DNA of 64,000 bases. It comes from Hsuehochloa calcarea (Eukaryota > Streptophyta > Magnoliopsida > Poales > Poaceae). Within the stretch, counting starts at the first letter, position 1. Each line of letters starts with the position of its first letter. Positions 11,945 to 23,508 of the stretch are shown in pieces. The notes beneath the pieces were generated by a model. It was not told the DNA's origin, searched no databases, and saw nothing but the letters and a program-made list of their open reading frames with translations. The stretch is from positions 11,227,534 through 11,291,533 of the forward strand of contig CM070615.1 of NCBI GenBank assembly GCA_036346395.1, written 5' to 3'. The position numbers and the translations under genes are program-made.

Positions 11945-13640
11945 TAGCATGTGATGCATATGTGCTACTCTCATTCCATACATGTTGCCTTCAATGATCA
12001 CCTGAAAACAACAAGGCAATTGTGAGTTTAAGACTCAGCAAGTACATAGTAGAACAATAAACATACAACTTATCATTCATGTTAATTATTATAATCATCC
12101 ATCATGTATTCAATAAACATCAACATTTTTTTGTTAATGCAATGCATCTCTACTCTATATGATTAATTGCTCATCTCATAGCTTATACTGGTATAGCTGA
12201 GTGAACACCTTTCGGTGTTTACCCTTTCATGAGCATATCCTACAAGGAACTCGGGATCTCTCCACTCTCATGGAGTTCTACCACTATGGTAGATATCACA
12301 TGCCCACCAAAGGTAATTCTTTCCCTTTTCATGATATGACTGTGCACATGATGCAAGAATGCAATTTGTTCTATTATTCATTAACATGATCCATTATCAT
12401 CGTATTACCATCATTACCACATTATCATCATGGTCATATCCTCATCATTATCATATCATTATTATAATCATGAATAAAGCATAAATATATCATGGCAAAT
12501 TAATTGTAAAGACAAGTAGCAAATAAACCGATGTCTACCGCTCTACTATGCACTTACCTTTTAACCACGAAAACCAGAATGATGCAAAGGTAGCACCAAA
12601 CTCGAAGTAACACTCCCAAGATAAAGCCAATACTCACATCAAAAACATGCAACAATAGTCTAAGAACATAAAGTAAATCAACATCACTCTTGCGTGCAAC
12701 CCGACATAACTAACCCCTCTTCACCAGACAATCTACCTATTGTCCTATTGATCAAATAGCCATAACTTCTAATCCTAGAATCCAAACATAGCAAACCATA
12801 TATTTTATGCAATCGAAACAAAATTTATTCATTTTCCTAGTTATGCAAATTCCCTGATTTTGTCTAAGCCCCTGTTTTTAACCCCGAAAGTCAATCCAAA
12901 ATATTACTGAACAGTAGGCTCAACCATTTTATATCTATTTTTCTACCATGTAAAAAGTACCAAACCATATCACTTCTGGAAAAATATAGAAAATTACCTA
13001 ACTTTTACTTGCTATGACCATTAATTAATTCGACCATCTACTGTAGATAAAAAGACAAACAACACACTGCCATCAACGGCGATGGAATTCTGGACAACAG
13101 TGCTCCATAAGCTATAACTTTTACACCACTTAACCAAATCTAATGTTTTTGCACTGTATGCAAATCTTAAACAACAACCTACAATATTCATAATATGGAC
13201 AAGCTATGAAACAAGACGTGGATACCCAAAACTCCCTCGTGAAGCTCGGCATCACACTGAAGTAAAACATGGCATAACCCAAACACCAACTCCCATTATC
13301 GATCTACCCTAACGGCAATCTAACAATGCAGCGAGGATTTCCATATCGTTACCCCTTGAAATCAGAGCATGAAGGCGATCAAATCACAAAACCCTTATTT
13401 TCCTTCTTCTCCCTTCTCCTTCCTTGTTTCCTCCTTGGCAGCGCAGCAGCAGCGCAAGGCAGGGGGCAACAGAGGTGGTGCTGGATGGCTGCCTTCCCCC
13501 CCCCCTCCTTATATGCGGCAGCACAGGGCCCCATGCCAAGTCCAACTTAGACTCGGTTGGGCATGGCCAGGCCCACTCCCTCCTTTGTTTTTTTTTTTTC
13601 TCTTTATTCCTTTCCTAGGTTTTTCAATAAAATGGGATAT
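11945..13640 (-). mobile_element. Decayed LTR of the same superfamily
   Basis: The region repeats the landmarks of the LTRs at 1706 and 8102 in the same order: aagactcagcaagtac (12030), tatactggtata...gtgaacacc...ggtgttta (12184-12222), cttaccttttaaccacg (12556), then a GC-rich pyrimidine stretch (13390-13520). Similarity is weak, so this is an old copy in minus orientation. The small open frames inside (12201-12389, 13326-13767) fall in LTR sequence and are not credible genes. Neither edge is well defined. Confidence 0.4.
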
Positions 13641-13929
13641 ATTAGATTATATGTTGAGTTTTATGCACCGACCAATTCACATAAAAGCTGAGGATGTCAA
13701 TGAACAACCCAATAAGTTGAACTGCAAACGTGGCCAAACATCTCTAAGATACATCGTACATGTTTAACCAGTGGGTTAGGTTATCTTCTAATTAGTTGTT
13801 TTCTGCGAGAGGCTAATGTTTTGGAGCACCGGACGGCATATGAAACTCAAAATGCTCTTCAGATCAAAACACTGCCATCTCGCCTTTAACTCCTCGACTC
13901 GTACAAGAAGCGAGTTACTTGGGAGTTTA

Positions 13930-14965
13930 CTTTTTAGATAATGGAAGTATCCTGATCTTCTGCATCAACTAAGGATGCACATAGCCATTACACCACCATT
14001 AGCTAAAAGCTTAAAACAAAAAAAGGCCAAAAGCCAACAATGACAAATAAATTGCCATGCAAAGGCTAGCCTAAAAAAACCACCTAGCCCCGCCTCCGGG
14101 ACCAATCAGGAGATCTCCACACGCGAACAGCAGCTGCGCAGCAAAAAGGTAATGATGGGGCAGTTTCCGTAGCGATGCCTCCAAGAAGGGATACAACTCA
14201 TATCGTCGTCACCGGATCCATCCAATAAAGGTCAGATCAGGAGTTTTCACTCCAGAACCCAGGTACCGATTCTCCAAAGCAACGCCTTCGAGAAGGTAAC
14301 GCCGCTCAGGTCGATGTCGTTGCCGGATCCAATCAGCGAAGGACAGATCAAGAGTTTTCATCCCGGATCGAAGGTACCAGCGCTCCAAGACTACGCCACA
14401 GCACGACCTCATCGCTGGATCCAACCAATGAAGGCCAGATCGCCAAGACGACGTCCACAACATCCCCAACGGCCAACCGCCGCTAGCACCAAAGGAAGGC
14501 GACGTCCACCGCAGCCCACGAGTCGGCCGGTTAACAACCGTCCACTGGGGATGAGTCGAGCGCCGCACAAGCCACCGCCACCGAGCTATCGCGATCTCCA
14601 CCAACTACGCCGAACCACCGAATCTGGATCTGCACCGCACCGCCTCCGTCGCCATGCCATCGACGAAGCGGCGCCGCCGAAAGAAGCCAGCGGAGAAGGG
14701 CCCCGAATCACCACGCCCGAAGATGAGTCGGCGAAGAAGGGACCCAGATCCAACCCCGACGAAAGTCCATACCATTGGAAATCGGCGGACAGACGTCGAG
14801 AGCGTGATGCAGATGAGGCATCACCACCGAGAAGAAGAAGCCCCGCCGCCGCCGTTGGCCGGCCGGCGGCGGCGAGGAGAAAGGGAGGAGGAGAGGGGGC
14901 GCTTGTTCGGCGGTGACTAGGGTTTTTTAGGAGGGGTTTTTTAGGAGGAGGAATGGAGGAGCGTT
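13930..14965 (-). mobile_element. LINE-derived copy, coding region deleted
   Basis: The 15-bp sequence TTACTTGGGAGTTTA flanks the unit exactly at 13915-13929 and 14966-14980, a target-primed insertion signature. On the minus strand the far end reads tgtgcatccttagttgatgc (about 13975), the characteristic tail of grass L1-type LINEs, and terminates in ctaaaaag. The start (about 14965 downward) is GC-rich and carries roughly 92-111-bp imperfect repeats (14212, 14323 and 14415 each start with a ggatcc unit), as expected for a LINE 5' UTR. No endonuclease or reverse transcriptase lies between, so only 5' and 3' parts remain. The plus-strand open frame at 14314-14916 is a by-product of this GC-rich repeat. 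Confidence 0.65.
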
Positions 14966-14980
14966 TTACTTGGGAGTTTA

Positions 14981-15876
14981 TAGTGTGCCATAGGCAAGCG
15001 AGTTAAACTGAAGCCAAATTTTCGCATCATCTGCCTTCAGTTCAAACCGCATCCCGCTTTCCTGAGCGAGCATGTGAGTGCATACGGTACGGGTCGTCGG
15101 CGTAGTTGTAGGATCAGGCGATGAAATGAAGTTGGCCAGCTGCCTGCTTATATTTACTCTGGATCGGTAGGATGCATCTGTAAATGCTGAAATCCGAGTT
15201 CAATGCAGGCAGGCGGTAGCGGATGAACTGTATCAGGGGCCAAGTAGGGATTCTGTTGAATGCACCTTGCCCGGCTGCTCGCTCGTCTTAATTAATTTCT
15301 CGCTGTGCGCAGCGCAGTGCAGGTGTGCCTTGATGAGTTATATCCATCCATGGGGCCTGCCTTGTTCCATTCAATGATCTCAACTGATCGATTAATCTGC
15401 ATGTGTGCATCTATGATTAATTCAATTTTCCTCGGGGAAATTAAATTTTAAAAACACCAAGCTACTTGGTAGCCACTGTAATTGTCATTGGTTTTTTTAG
15501 TAAAGTATTGGGTGCCACCATATTGTTGGTCCAAGCTAATCATGGGTTTGCCAGGAAAATATTTTCGAACCAGTAGTGGATCAAATATGTTTTGACTGGT
15601 GGCTAGAGTTTGAGCTAGCTTGAATATTATTAACCCCATGCCTAATTTCCGGTAATTGTATTTCTTGAAGTACTTCGGATTGGCACATATAATACAAGGT
15701 TAACATTACTACCATGCTATATCTAAATAAATATATGTTTACATGCTTATGGTACCTAACGAAAATAATGCTCTATAAACTATAAAGACAAAAACTACAT
15801 TTATCAGCAATGTTCAAGAATTCTGGACGAATCTTAAAGCAAAAGTTGTAGAAATTAGACATATACATTCTTCTTC
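14981..15876. other. Intergenic, nothing recognised
   Basis: About 0.9 kb without a convincing gene, repeat pair or RNA. Short frames such as 15448-15639 (minus) have no recognisable features. A 17-base stretch, tttatcagcaatgttca, near 15800 recurs near 17334 on the other side of the CACTA element. Confidence 0.5.
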
Positions 15877-17285
15877 CACTACTACAAAAAGGCTAATACT
15901 GGACGCCTCATCACAGACGGTTTTCCAAAACCGTCAGTGTTAATGGTAATCACAAACGGTTTTACCAGCGCGACCGTCTCTATTACTGGATGCGCTAAGA
16001 ACTATCTGTGATGAGCTAATATCACAGACGGTTCTTATTAAGAACCGTATGTGATATGTCATCATATCATAGACGTTTCGTTTCACAAACCGTTTGTGAT
16101 ACTTCACATATGGTTCTTAATACGAATTGTCTGTGATAAGTATATCATCACAGATAGTTTGTATTAAAAATCGTCTGTAACTTGGAATTTTTCTTACCTT
16201 GCGATTTTACCATGGCTTGTAATTTTTTTTCTTATTTTACCATGGTTTGGAATTTTCCTTACTCTGTGATTTTACATGGCTTGAAATTTTTTCTTACTAT
16301 GCGATTTTACCATGACTTGGAATTTTCCTTGCTCTACGATTTTACCATGGCTTGGAATTTTTCTTACATTCTTATTTTGTATTACGGTCATCACATACGG
16401 TTTTTGTATGAAACCGTATGTGAAATAGCCATCACATGTGGTTTTTGTATAAAACCATTTGTGATTCGCAGCGTGGGAGGGTGAAAAATTTTGAACACAT
16501 GCATAGGAGACCGAAAAATTTGGCGTTGTCCTTATATATTATAGCCAATCCAGCCTTGTCTTCCACCAGTCTCTAGTCCCCACGCCGAGCTCCGGCTACC
16601 ACCCTCGATTCCCCATCGCGGTTCCTTGACTACCGCAGGAGGTAGACAGCCGGAAGGTACGTGTACATCCCCAAAATACATACAATTTGTTGGTTGTTTG
16701 TTGTAAAAATAATAATCTTAATTTTGTATAACCTAAGGTCGGAGCACTGCTGGAGGTTTTTGGTTGTCTCTCTTTCCTTGCCGATGAGCTTGAGTCGAAC
16801 TCGGATGACACGCAAGAACAGCTTGTGATATACTCGAGAGGTACAGAGAGGAGCTCACAAGATCCATCCAAGAAACCGATACGTTCTTCAGGAGTTTGGA
16901 GGCATAGATAGTTTCTAGTTAGTTTAACTTCATAACTTTATTCTTTTTTTCCCATTCAAAGGGGGCGTTGTGAAACCTTTTGGTTTCTTTTTCCTATAAT
17001 GTGTTTGCCATCAGAATTTTAATTGGATTTTAGTTGTCTTGCTAAAGGTTGTATATAGAAACTACTGTCGAGCAATTGATTGGTTTGGCTCAAAATCTGA
17101 ATTTTTTGCAATAGAAAAAACTATCACAGACGGTTCTGAACAAAGAACCGTTTGTGAAAAAGACTAATTCAGAAACCGTCCGTGCTGACCGTCTGTTATC
17201 ACAGACACATAAATTCAGACGGTTCAGAAATCATCTGTGCTAACGGTTTAGAACCGTTTGTGATAACATTTTTTTTGTAGTAGTG
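15877..17285. mobile_element. Non-autonomous CACTA (En/Spm) transposon
   Basis: The element starts CACTACTACAAAAAGG and ends TTTTTTGTAGTAGTG, an inverted terminal pair with the CACTA signature. It is flanked by the 3-bp target duplication TTC (15874-15876 and 17286-17288). Both ends are packed with direct and inverted copies of the subterminal motif cacagacggtt/aaccgtctgtga (about 15908-16165, 16385-16465 and 17105-17265), the expected transposase binding sites. At 1,409 bp it has no room for transposase, and no TNP2-like frame is visible. The centre holds a minisatellite and a promoter-like stretch (tccttatatattatagcc near 16532). Confidence 0.9.
16181..16375. repeat. Minisatellite inside the CACTA element
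   Basis: About five and a half copies of a 31-36-bp unit, roughly cttggaatttttcttac plus tgcgattttaccatgg, start at 16181, 16215, 16246, 16280, 16316 and 16351. Copies differ by small indels. The array produces the spurious repetitive frame at 16182-16484. Confidence 0.8.
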
Positions 17286-17288
17286 TTC

Positions 17289-20200
17289 GTTTTGCTGAGT
17301 GTAAGGTGAACACCATGGAAACAATACTACGTTTATCAGCAATGTTCAGAATCATGAGTTGTCAAATAACTGCTACAATTGATCCTAATCATGAATTCAT
17401 GATCCATAGGTTGGTATTGAAGACCAGATCGATAGAACGTGATGATCAGTGTCATGAACTGTTAGAATGCTGACACGTCTCTTTTACACTATGCAAATGC
17501 TATGCAGGTCTTGTTGATCAGCAAGACTATCAATTCACGATTGCGATTGACGATCGACATTTGTAAACATTAATTTCCTCTCCTTCTTCGCCATCTTATA
17601 TTTCCCGAGTCAATACATACAAAAACTCCCGACAAGTTAATTCTCATTATTGTTATTAATTGAATGCCAACAGGTTGCGGTATTGTTTTTTTGTTTGTCA
17701 ATTTTTGCACAGGATGATATGACATGTTGTGTCGCCAACTAATGGCTAGCTAGTCCAACCAATGCGGCGCACGTGTTATGTTGCTAAATACCACGGTTGA
17801 GTCCCACATGCAAACTACACGTGAGGTGGGTTTATTTGTGAATTTTTCAGGATTCAATCGCGTGACATTTTGGTTGAGCTTTAAGGATAACTCTCTTAAC
17901 CAACTGAACCCTTCACAAGAAGAAAAAAAATGAAATAAAGATGCTGTGTATAAAGAAAGATAGTGTGTCCTTGGTCAACAGGTAAGTGCAAATGGGAAGG
18001 AAGTACAGCTCTTGCCTAGGGTTAATGTACGAATGTATATATCGCATTATGGCTTATGGCCCCAGCTACTGGTTCTTTAAACTGTGTTTGCTACAAAGTG
18101 TTCTATTAATATTCTATTATAACAAAACTACTATTATAACAAAACTACAATCAAGCAACCGAACAATATACGCAACACCAATTTAGGCCACCATTAACTC
18201 AATGCAACACACAACTAGTATATACTATATCTTCTCTAATTTTTCGATCGAGATGGTTCTGTCCAATATGTATTTTCCAAAGACCATATATGCCTGGATG
18301 AGCGTGATTGGCCTAGGATTTAGTTGGATGAGCAAATTTGAGCTAATTAAGCCCTAGCACAATTCCCTCATCCAAAGCCTGAGTGTTTTTCTTATCCTTT
18401 GAAGAAGCACCTTGAGGAGTGTTGAACGGTACTGACAGTAAGAAAATTGTCACATACGGTAATTGAAAATAGAACTCAACTGAGACATTACTAATTCATT
18501 CACCACGACTCAACAGTGGCCAGCATGTCTTCTTCCTTGGGTTGTGCTGCAAATGCTAATAGTAAACGTATTAATATGTAGGTCTACGCCAATGGTGCAT
18601 GCGACCAGTGGAAGATATAACTTACTCCTGTACTTGCACCGACCGGAGGCATGACGAATCATCAAACCAAATCTGCAGCCGTACGTAGCTCAAGACACCC
18701 CCAAATGATTGTCATGGGCGGAGAGGTATGCATACCGACAGTGAGCGAGTGGCCAATTGGATGATTGAGCATGTGCATATAAGAATGAATCAATCATGAT
18801 ATGTATACATGTTTTATAGATTGATCATCTTGAAATGCATCAGGTAAGAAACAAGTAATAAAATCAGAGAAGGTGAATTCGTTGTATGAGCCATCTGATG
18901 AGCGTGAAAGGAGATAAGGATCCAACAAGCAAGCTTCGCTCCACACGATGCTCAAACAATTCGGTTCGCCAACACCAGTACTCCCTTGTTTTCTTAACTG
19001 TTGACGGAACATACTTGAACAAAGTAGAAACTCTTGAATCAAGATTGCACTTCAGTTCTGTAGAGTTTTCAGCAATTAGCACCACAATACAAGTGGGAGG
19101 ACACCAGTGGTGGATCCATGGCAGGCTGAGAAGGTTCCTTGGCAGAAAAATCACACGCGTCCTGTCAAGGAGATGTCGCTCGCATCACTTAAAAGAGCAA
19201 GTACCTATCCATTCATTGCCCGGAATGGGGGCCAATCGTCCAACAATATAGGCAGGCTCTTTCAATTGTGCTATGCAGCACATTACACACAGAGCATGGA
19301 CCACGTAAGCATCTTTAGATCGATGTGAGATCATCTGGATTCTGGACCAAAAATCATGGATCAAAAATTGGATTTGCTGTTGGTAAGGACATGGGCAGTT
19401 TTCGATGTGATGTCTTCGCATAGCTGCGGCCTTGAAAAGGATGTGAAAATCTCTTGTGTGTGTCTGTTGCACGCAACGATAGTGTCACTGGCAGGTGGGT
19501 CCACGTGGCTGCAACTTCATCCGGGCTTCTCGTTCATGTTCTACAATAGGATCATTTTAAGTTAGGATTTCTCTAGGAGATGGCGATGAAAACAAGCACT
19601 GATGAAAGTAACAAAAAAGCAAAATACTTAACCTGGACAGTGGACAATAAGCTCCAAAGTTGGCTCTAGTCAATCAAGATATGGAACCATTTTGGGCTAG
19701 ACATTATAGTTTCAGTGATATACTAGTGTGCTATAATAGGAAAGCAACGAGAGGAGATTGCATTCATGGAATGTTACAATGGAAACAGCTAGCACATTCC
19801 TCCGTGGTTTTCTCTTTAGTTCTAAACTGCAAGGTGTCTAGGTCAGTGGTTCAGCAAAATGTGCCAACAGAAATTGGCATCATTAATTGTTTGCTACAAA
19901 ATACGGCAAAGGTTCACAAAAAAAAGCTAAACACTCCAGAACTTGGAAGTGTGATGTTCATGAGTTCTTCAGCGTCGAAACCTACGGTCTTAATTCCTAA
20001 ACCACAAGCTACAAAGGCATTCATTACCGAAATGATATGGTAAGTACAATGGAAGCACTCAAAACCTGACATCATCAAGGAGGAGACTTGGGTCTCTAAA
20101 CCAAGATTGTGTTGATGTTGTTATATGGCAAAACTCCTGCCCTGCCAACCAAACCCTTGCCCGGTTGCCCCCTAGAAGAAATAAGATGATGACGAAGACC

Positions 20201-21690
20201 AAGAAGAACCTATCTCTACTATTTGTAAACCCTATAGGGATCTCGATCATCAATAACCATTCAGTAAACTAAGGAGTAACATTAGGTCCTTTTACTTGTC
20301 AGTTCCCACAAACAGAGTGTAAAAACTATCCATCCGCATAGAGTCGAAGAAAATTTCTCGAGCAACCATTTAAATGATCTCTGGACATACCTTCAGTGGT
20401 TTATGTGTTGCAGAGCTCATGTCTCGTTGCCACCAGCCTTCAAAAAAAAGTCTCGTGGCTACCTCAGGTGAATGATTAAGATGAGAATAACTGATGCACA
20501 GCAAGCCAACTACCAAGGTAGAATAATCCCTGTGCATCCTTAACTACAAGAGTACACAACCTATGGGCTCATCCTCATTTTAGACCCTGAAATTAAAAAA
20601 AAAAAGGGCAATAATATGGAGGTGTCTCTTCAGCGGGAAATGACAATATCAATGCAGAAGTCTTAAAATGCATGAATTCATCTACGCATTCAGTTCTTGA
20701 AAAGACAGGAAAAATTATCCAAATCACTTTTAGTTTGCCTTGTCAAGGTCAAATCAAAATTATTTATCTGCTTATCATCATCTTGCTTACCTGCCTTAAT
20801 TATTTAGAAAGATCAAAGTAGAATTCTTTTGTAATTATTTTGTTGTATATCTAGAATGACAATGTTATATATTGTGCATCTAATTCGTATCCATAAAAGT
20901 TCCAACAAAAAAACCATAAACATCTGCACCTAACTAATAGCCATATCGGTATGGTCTTCAAAGTAGAAATGTAGGCTGTAGGTTTGACTGTCGGTACTAA
21001 TCGATCCATCTTCACTCCTATCAACCAGCAATCCTCCAACAACCAAAGAGAGAGGCGCCTTTATTTATTTTTGTGGTTGGCACTGGTGAGGAGTAGAAGG
21101 CCCAACAAGCCTTATTTATTCCTTCCTAATGTCTTGGCCTATTTACTGCATGGGGATTGGGGCTTGGGTGGTGAGGCTTCTGTATTCATTATGCATCAGC
21201 GCCCTCACTCCTCTGCTTCTTCCTTACGAGAATTAGAGTTAGGGTGAAAAACCCATGAATGCTCACCCACAAGAAGCAATTCATGATTACAACGTAGTTA
21301 ATTAATGGTGTAGGTATACAAGTATGATGGTCAGACTCAGACGGTACAAGAGAGATTTGAAGGCATGGAGGGCTCTGCCTTGTAGGTTTCACTCTAGTGT
21401 CCATCGCCATGAATTGAGCCATCTTGTCCAAGATCACACACTAGCTATCCCACTCTTGTGCTGTTAAATTCAGCAGCAATAGATGGCCTTTGTAGCTCCA
21501 ACCAACATGCACCAGTTTCTCCATTGGACAGGAAATTGCACTAAATTCTGTGCACTGTTCCTAGTTCACAGAGATTGCATTGTGTAGTAGGAGTAGCATG
21601 GCACCTCCCAAGGAAAAAAAAAAAGGAGTAGCACGGCAAGTGATGAGCAAATGGATAAAGCCCTTCAAGCATATCTTGAACTAATACTAA
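17289..21690. other. Long intergenic region, no recognised gene
   Basis: About 4.4 kb. Several open frames of 60-130 codons exist on both strands (18794-19154 minus, 18886-19328 plus, 19185-19472 minus, 19660-20043 plus). They overlap one another, lack recognisable domains and show no clear exon chain. The stretch 18780-20270 has the densest frames and could be a transcribed non-coding locus or a decayed gene, but I cannot identify it. Confidence 0.4.
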
Positions 21691-21818
21691 GTGTGTGTGT
21701 GTGTGTATAAAAATATAAATTCTTCCATGTACAAGGCCCCACCATCCTTAACTCCAGTCCAGTCCTGTAGTCTTAACTTCTGAACAGAAGCACCAGCATC
21801 ACCTCAGTCACAGCTGCT

Positions 21819-21850
<32 letters not shown>

Positions 21851-22297
21851 TGAGCAGCTGCTGCTGATCTTGCCCCAATCCTACCACCCTTCACCACAAC
21901 TTACAAGGCAAGCAAGGGCAGGACCTTGTAGATTTTGTGGCTTCTCTCCTGGGCTGGGTGGAACTATGACGTGCACAGTCCGAGCATGTAGAGCAAGGCC
22001 GCCTTAAATGGGGAGGAGGTGGAGAGATTTGAGTCATTTAAGGTCACTCTACTTGTCATCTTTAATGCCTGGCCTGGCCTGGCCTCTCCTTAATGGGGTT
22101 GGATGAAGACCATTTAAGAACCCTTCTTTAGTGTCCACGCCCTCTCCTGCATGACCCCATCAATCAAAAGCCCAGTGTGGAGTAGAAGCAGCTAGCGTGA
22201 TCTCCCCCACTGAATTCTCCTCCTCCTCCTACTACTACTGGTATACAACCTCACACCCTGGAACTACCTATATAGAGTGGCGGCATCATCAGCCAAG
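21691..22297 (+). promoter_or_regulatory. Promoter / 5' leader of the WW-domain gene
   Basis: A (GT)8 microsatellite at 21691-21706 runs into TATAAAAATA at 21706-21715, a plausible TATA box; a second weaker TATA-like stretch, ctatatag, lies at 22268-22275. Between them are a CCTGAG hexamer tandem (about 21820-21850), a tggcc tandem (about 22068-22086) and pyrimidine-rich patches. If the first TATA is used, the leader is about 0.55 kb. Which TATA is real cannot be decided from sequence alone. Confidence 0.4.
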
Positions 22298-23508
22298 ATG
22301 ACCACTGAATTCCTTAGAGTGGAGAAGTTTCAGGAGGTGAGAGCGAAGAGGATGGAGCTGCAGCCGGAGCTGTCGCTCGGGCCGACGTGGCCGGCGTCGG
22401 GCTTCGCCTCGGCCAAGAGCACCAAGAGCTCGTCGTCCGAGTCGGACGGCAGCTCCCGGAAGAAGAGGAAGCACCACACGTGGGAGGAGCCCGTCTCACA
22501 CGCTAACCTGGACCTCCAGCTCAGTGACCCCCTGCCCCTGGACTGGGAACAGTGCCTTGACCTCCAAGTGAGTCCCTCTCGATCACAACTACGTTTGCAC
22601 GCATAAATTACTTATGAATAACATTACTCCTAGCCCTAGCTAGTCTGCATTGCATAGAATTCATATTTCAGTTCATATCTCCCCCAATCTCTCAACAAAA
22701 ACTACCAAGTAGAAATTATCTCATCCTGACGCGTGTGTTATGTGCCTGTCTACGTCTAAGACGCCGACACGTGTTAATAGGTAAAGCTAATTAACAAAGT
22801 TATTTATGGTGCCGGCGGACTCCTATTCTTAGAAGTGTCCTGCCACCGACGTGGCATGTACTGTGAAACTGACGCAATATTGAGCTGGCAGAAATAGCAG
22901 AGCAACTAGACAAGCATATATATGCACCCACATGGCTATTGGTGGCAAAAATGCATGCAGTTTCAATGTGCATGCGGCGGCAGCTGCACTTGTGATAGTT
23001 GCCCTACTATTTGTGACGCTCACGAGGGATCTTTGCAGAACCACTTTGCCTAGAGCACGCAAGTTTTGATGGATGCTGCCATGATGATTGCCTCATCATT
23101 TGATGTGTTGTGGTTTTTTAATGCCATCTGTTGTGGTTTTGGCAGTCTGGAAGGATGTATTACCTGAACAGGAAGACCTTGAACAAGAGCCTGATCAGGC
23201 CCAAGGAGCAGAGCGTGAACCTGGAGCTCTACATCTCGACAACCCCGGCGAACGTCGTCGTCGTCGACAAAATCACCGGCGCTGCTCCTGTCATTGCTGA
23301 AGAGCCAAAGAGGCGCACCGCGAGCTCCGGAGGCAACATGGTGGCCGTGCCGTGCGCCAACTGCCACCTCCTCGTCATGCTCTGCAAGTCCTCCCCCTCC
23401 TGCCCCAACTGCAAGTTCGTGCAGCCGTTGCCACCGGCGACGCCACAGGCCGTTCACCACAGGCTCGACGCCGTCAAGCCGCCGGAGACCCTGAGCCTTC
23501 TCCACTAG
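22298..23508 (+). CDS. CFL1-type WW-domain / zinc-ribbon protein
   Basis: Two exons, 22298-22567 and 23146-23508, are joined by a 578-bp intron with GTGAGT donor and TTTTGGCAG acceptor, encoding 210 residues. I chose the ATG at 22298; an in-frame GTG lies upstream at 22277. Residues 54-58 (RKKRK) are a likely nuclear signal. LDLQL at 71-75 fits the LxLxL EAR repression motif. A WW-like domain spans about 79-109 (LPLDWEQCLDL, then SGRMYYLNRKT) and crosses the exon junction; its second signature Trp is Leu106. Four Cys pairs or singles at 160, 163, 170, 176 and 179 resemble a small zinc ribbon. The family includes rice and Arabidopsis CFL1, nuclear proteins that repress cuticle-development genes through HD-ZIP IV factors; that role here is inferred from family. 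Confidence 0.88.

Noticed and set aside
14314..14916. 200-codon plus-strand frame
   Set aside because: Antisense to the repeat-rich leader of the LINE-derived copy; composition is Arg/Pro/Ala-rich with no domain.
15798..17350. 17-base direct repeat outside the CACTA ends as a target duplication
   Set aside because: The CACTA ends are already explained by the 3-bp TTC duplication; the longer repeat is displaced by about 50-80 bp on both sides.
18794..20253. Overlapping medium-length frames as a host gene
   Set aside because: No domain, no convincing splice chain, frames conflict on both strands.
22277..22297. Upstream GTG start for the WW gene
   Set aside because: Plant genes start at ATG; the ATG at 22298 is followed directly by family-like sequence.
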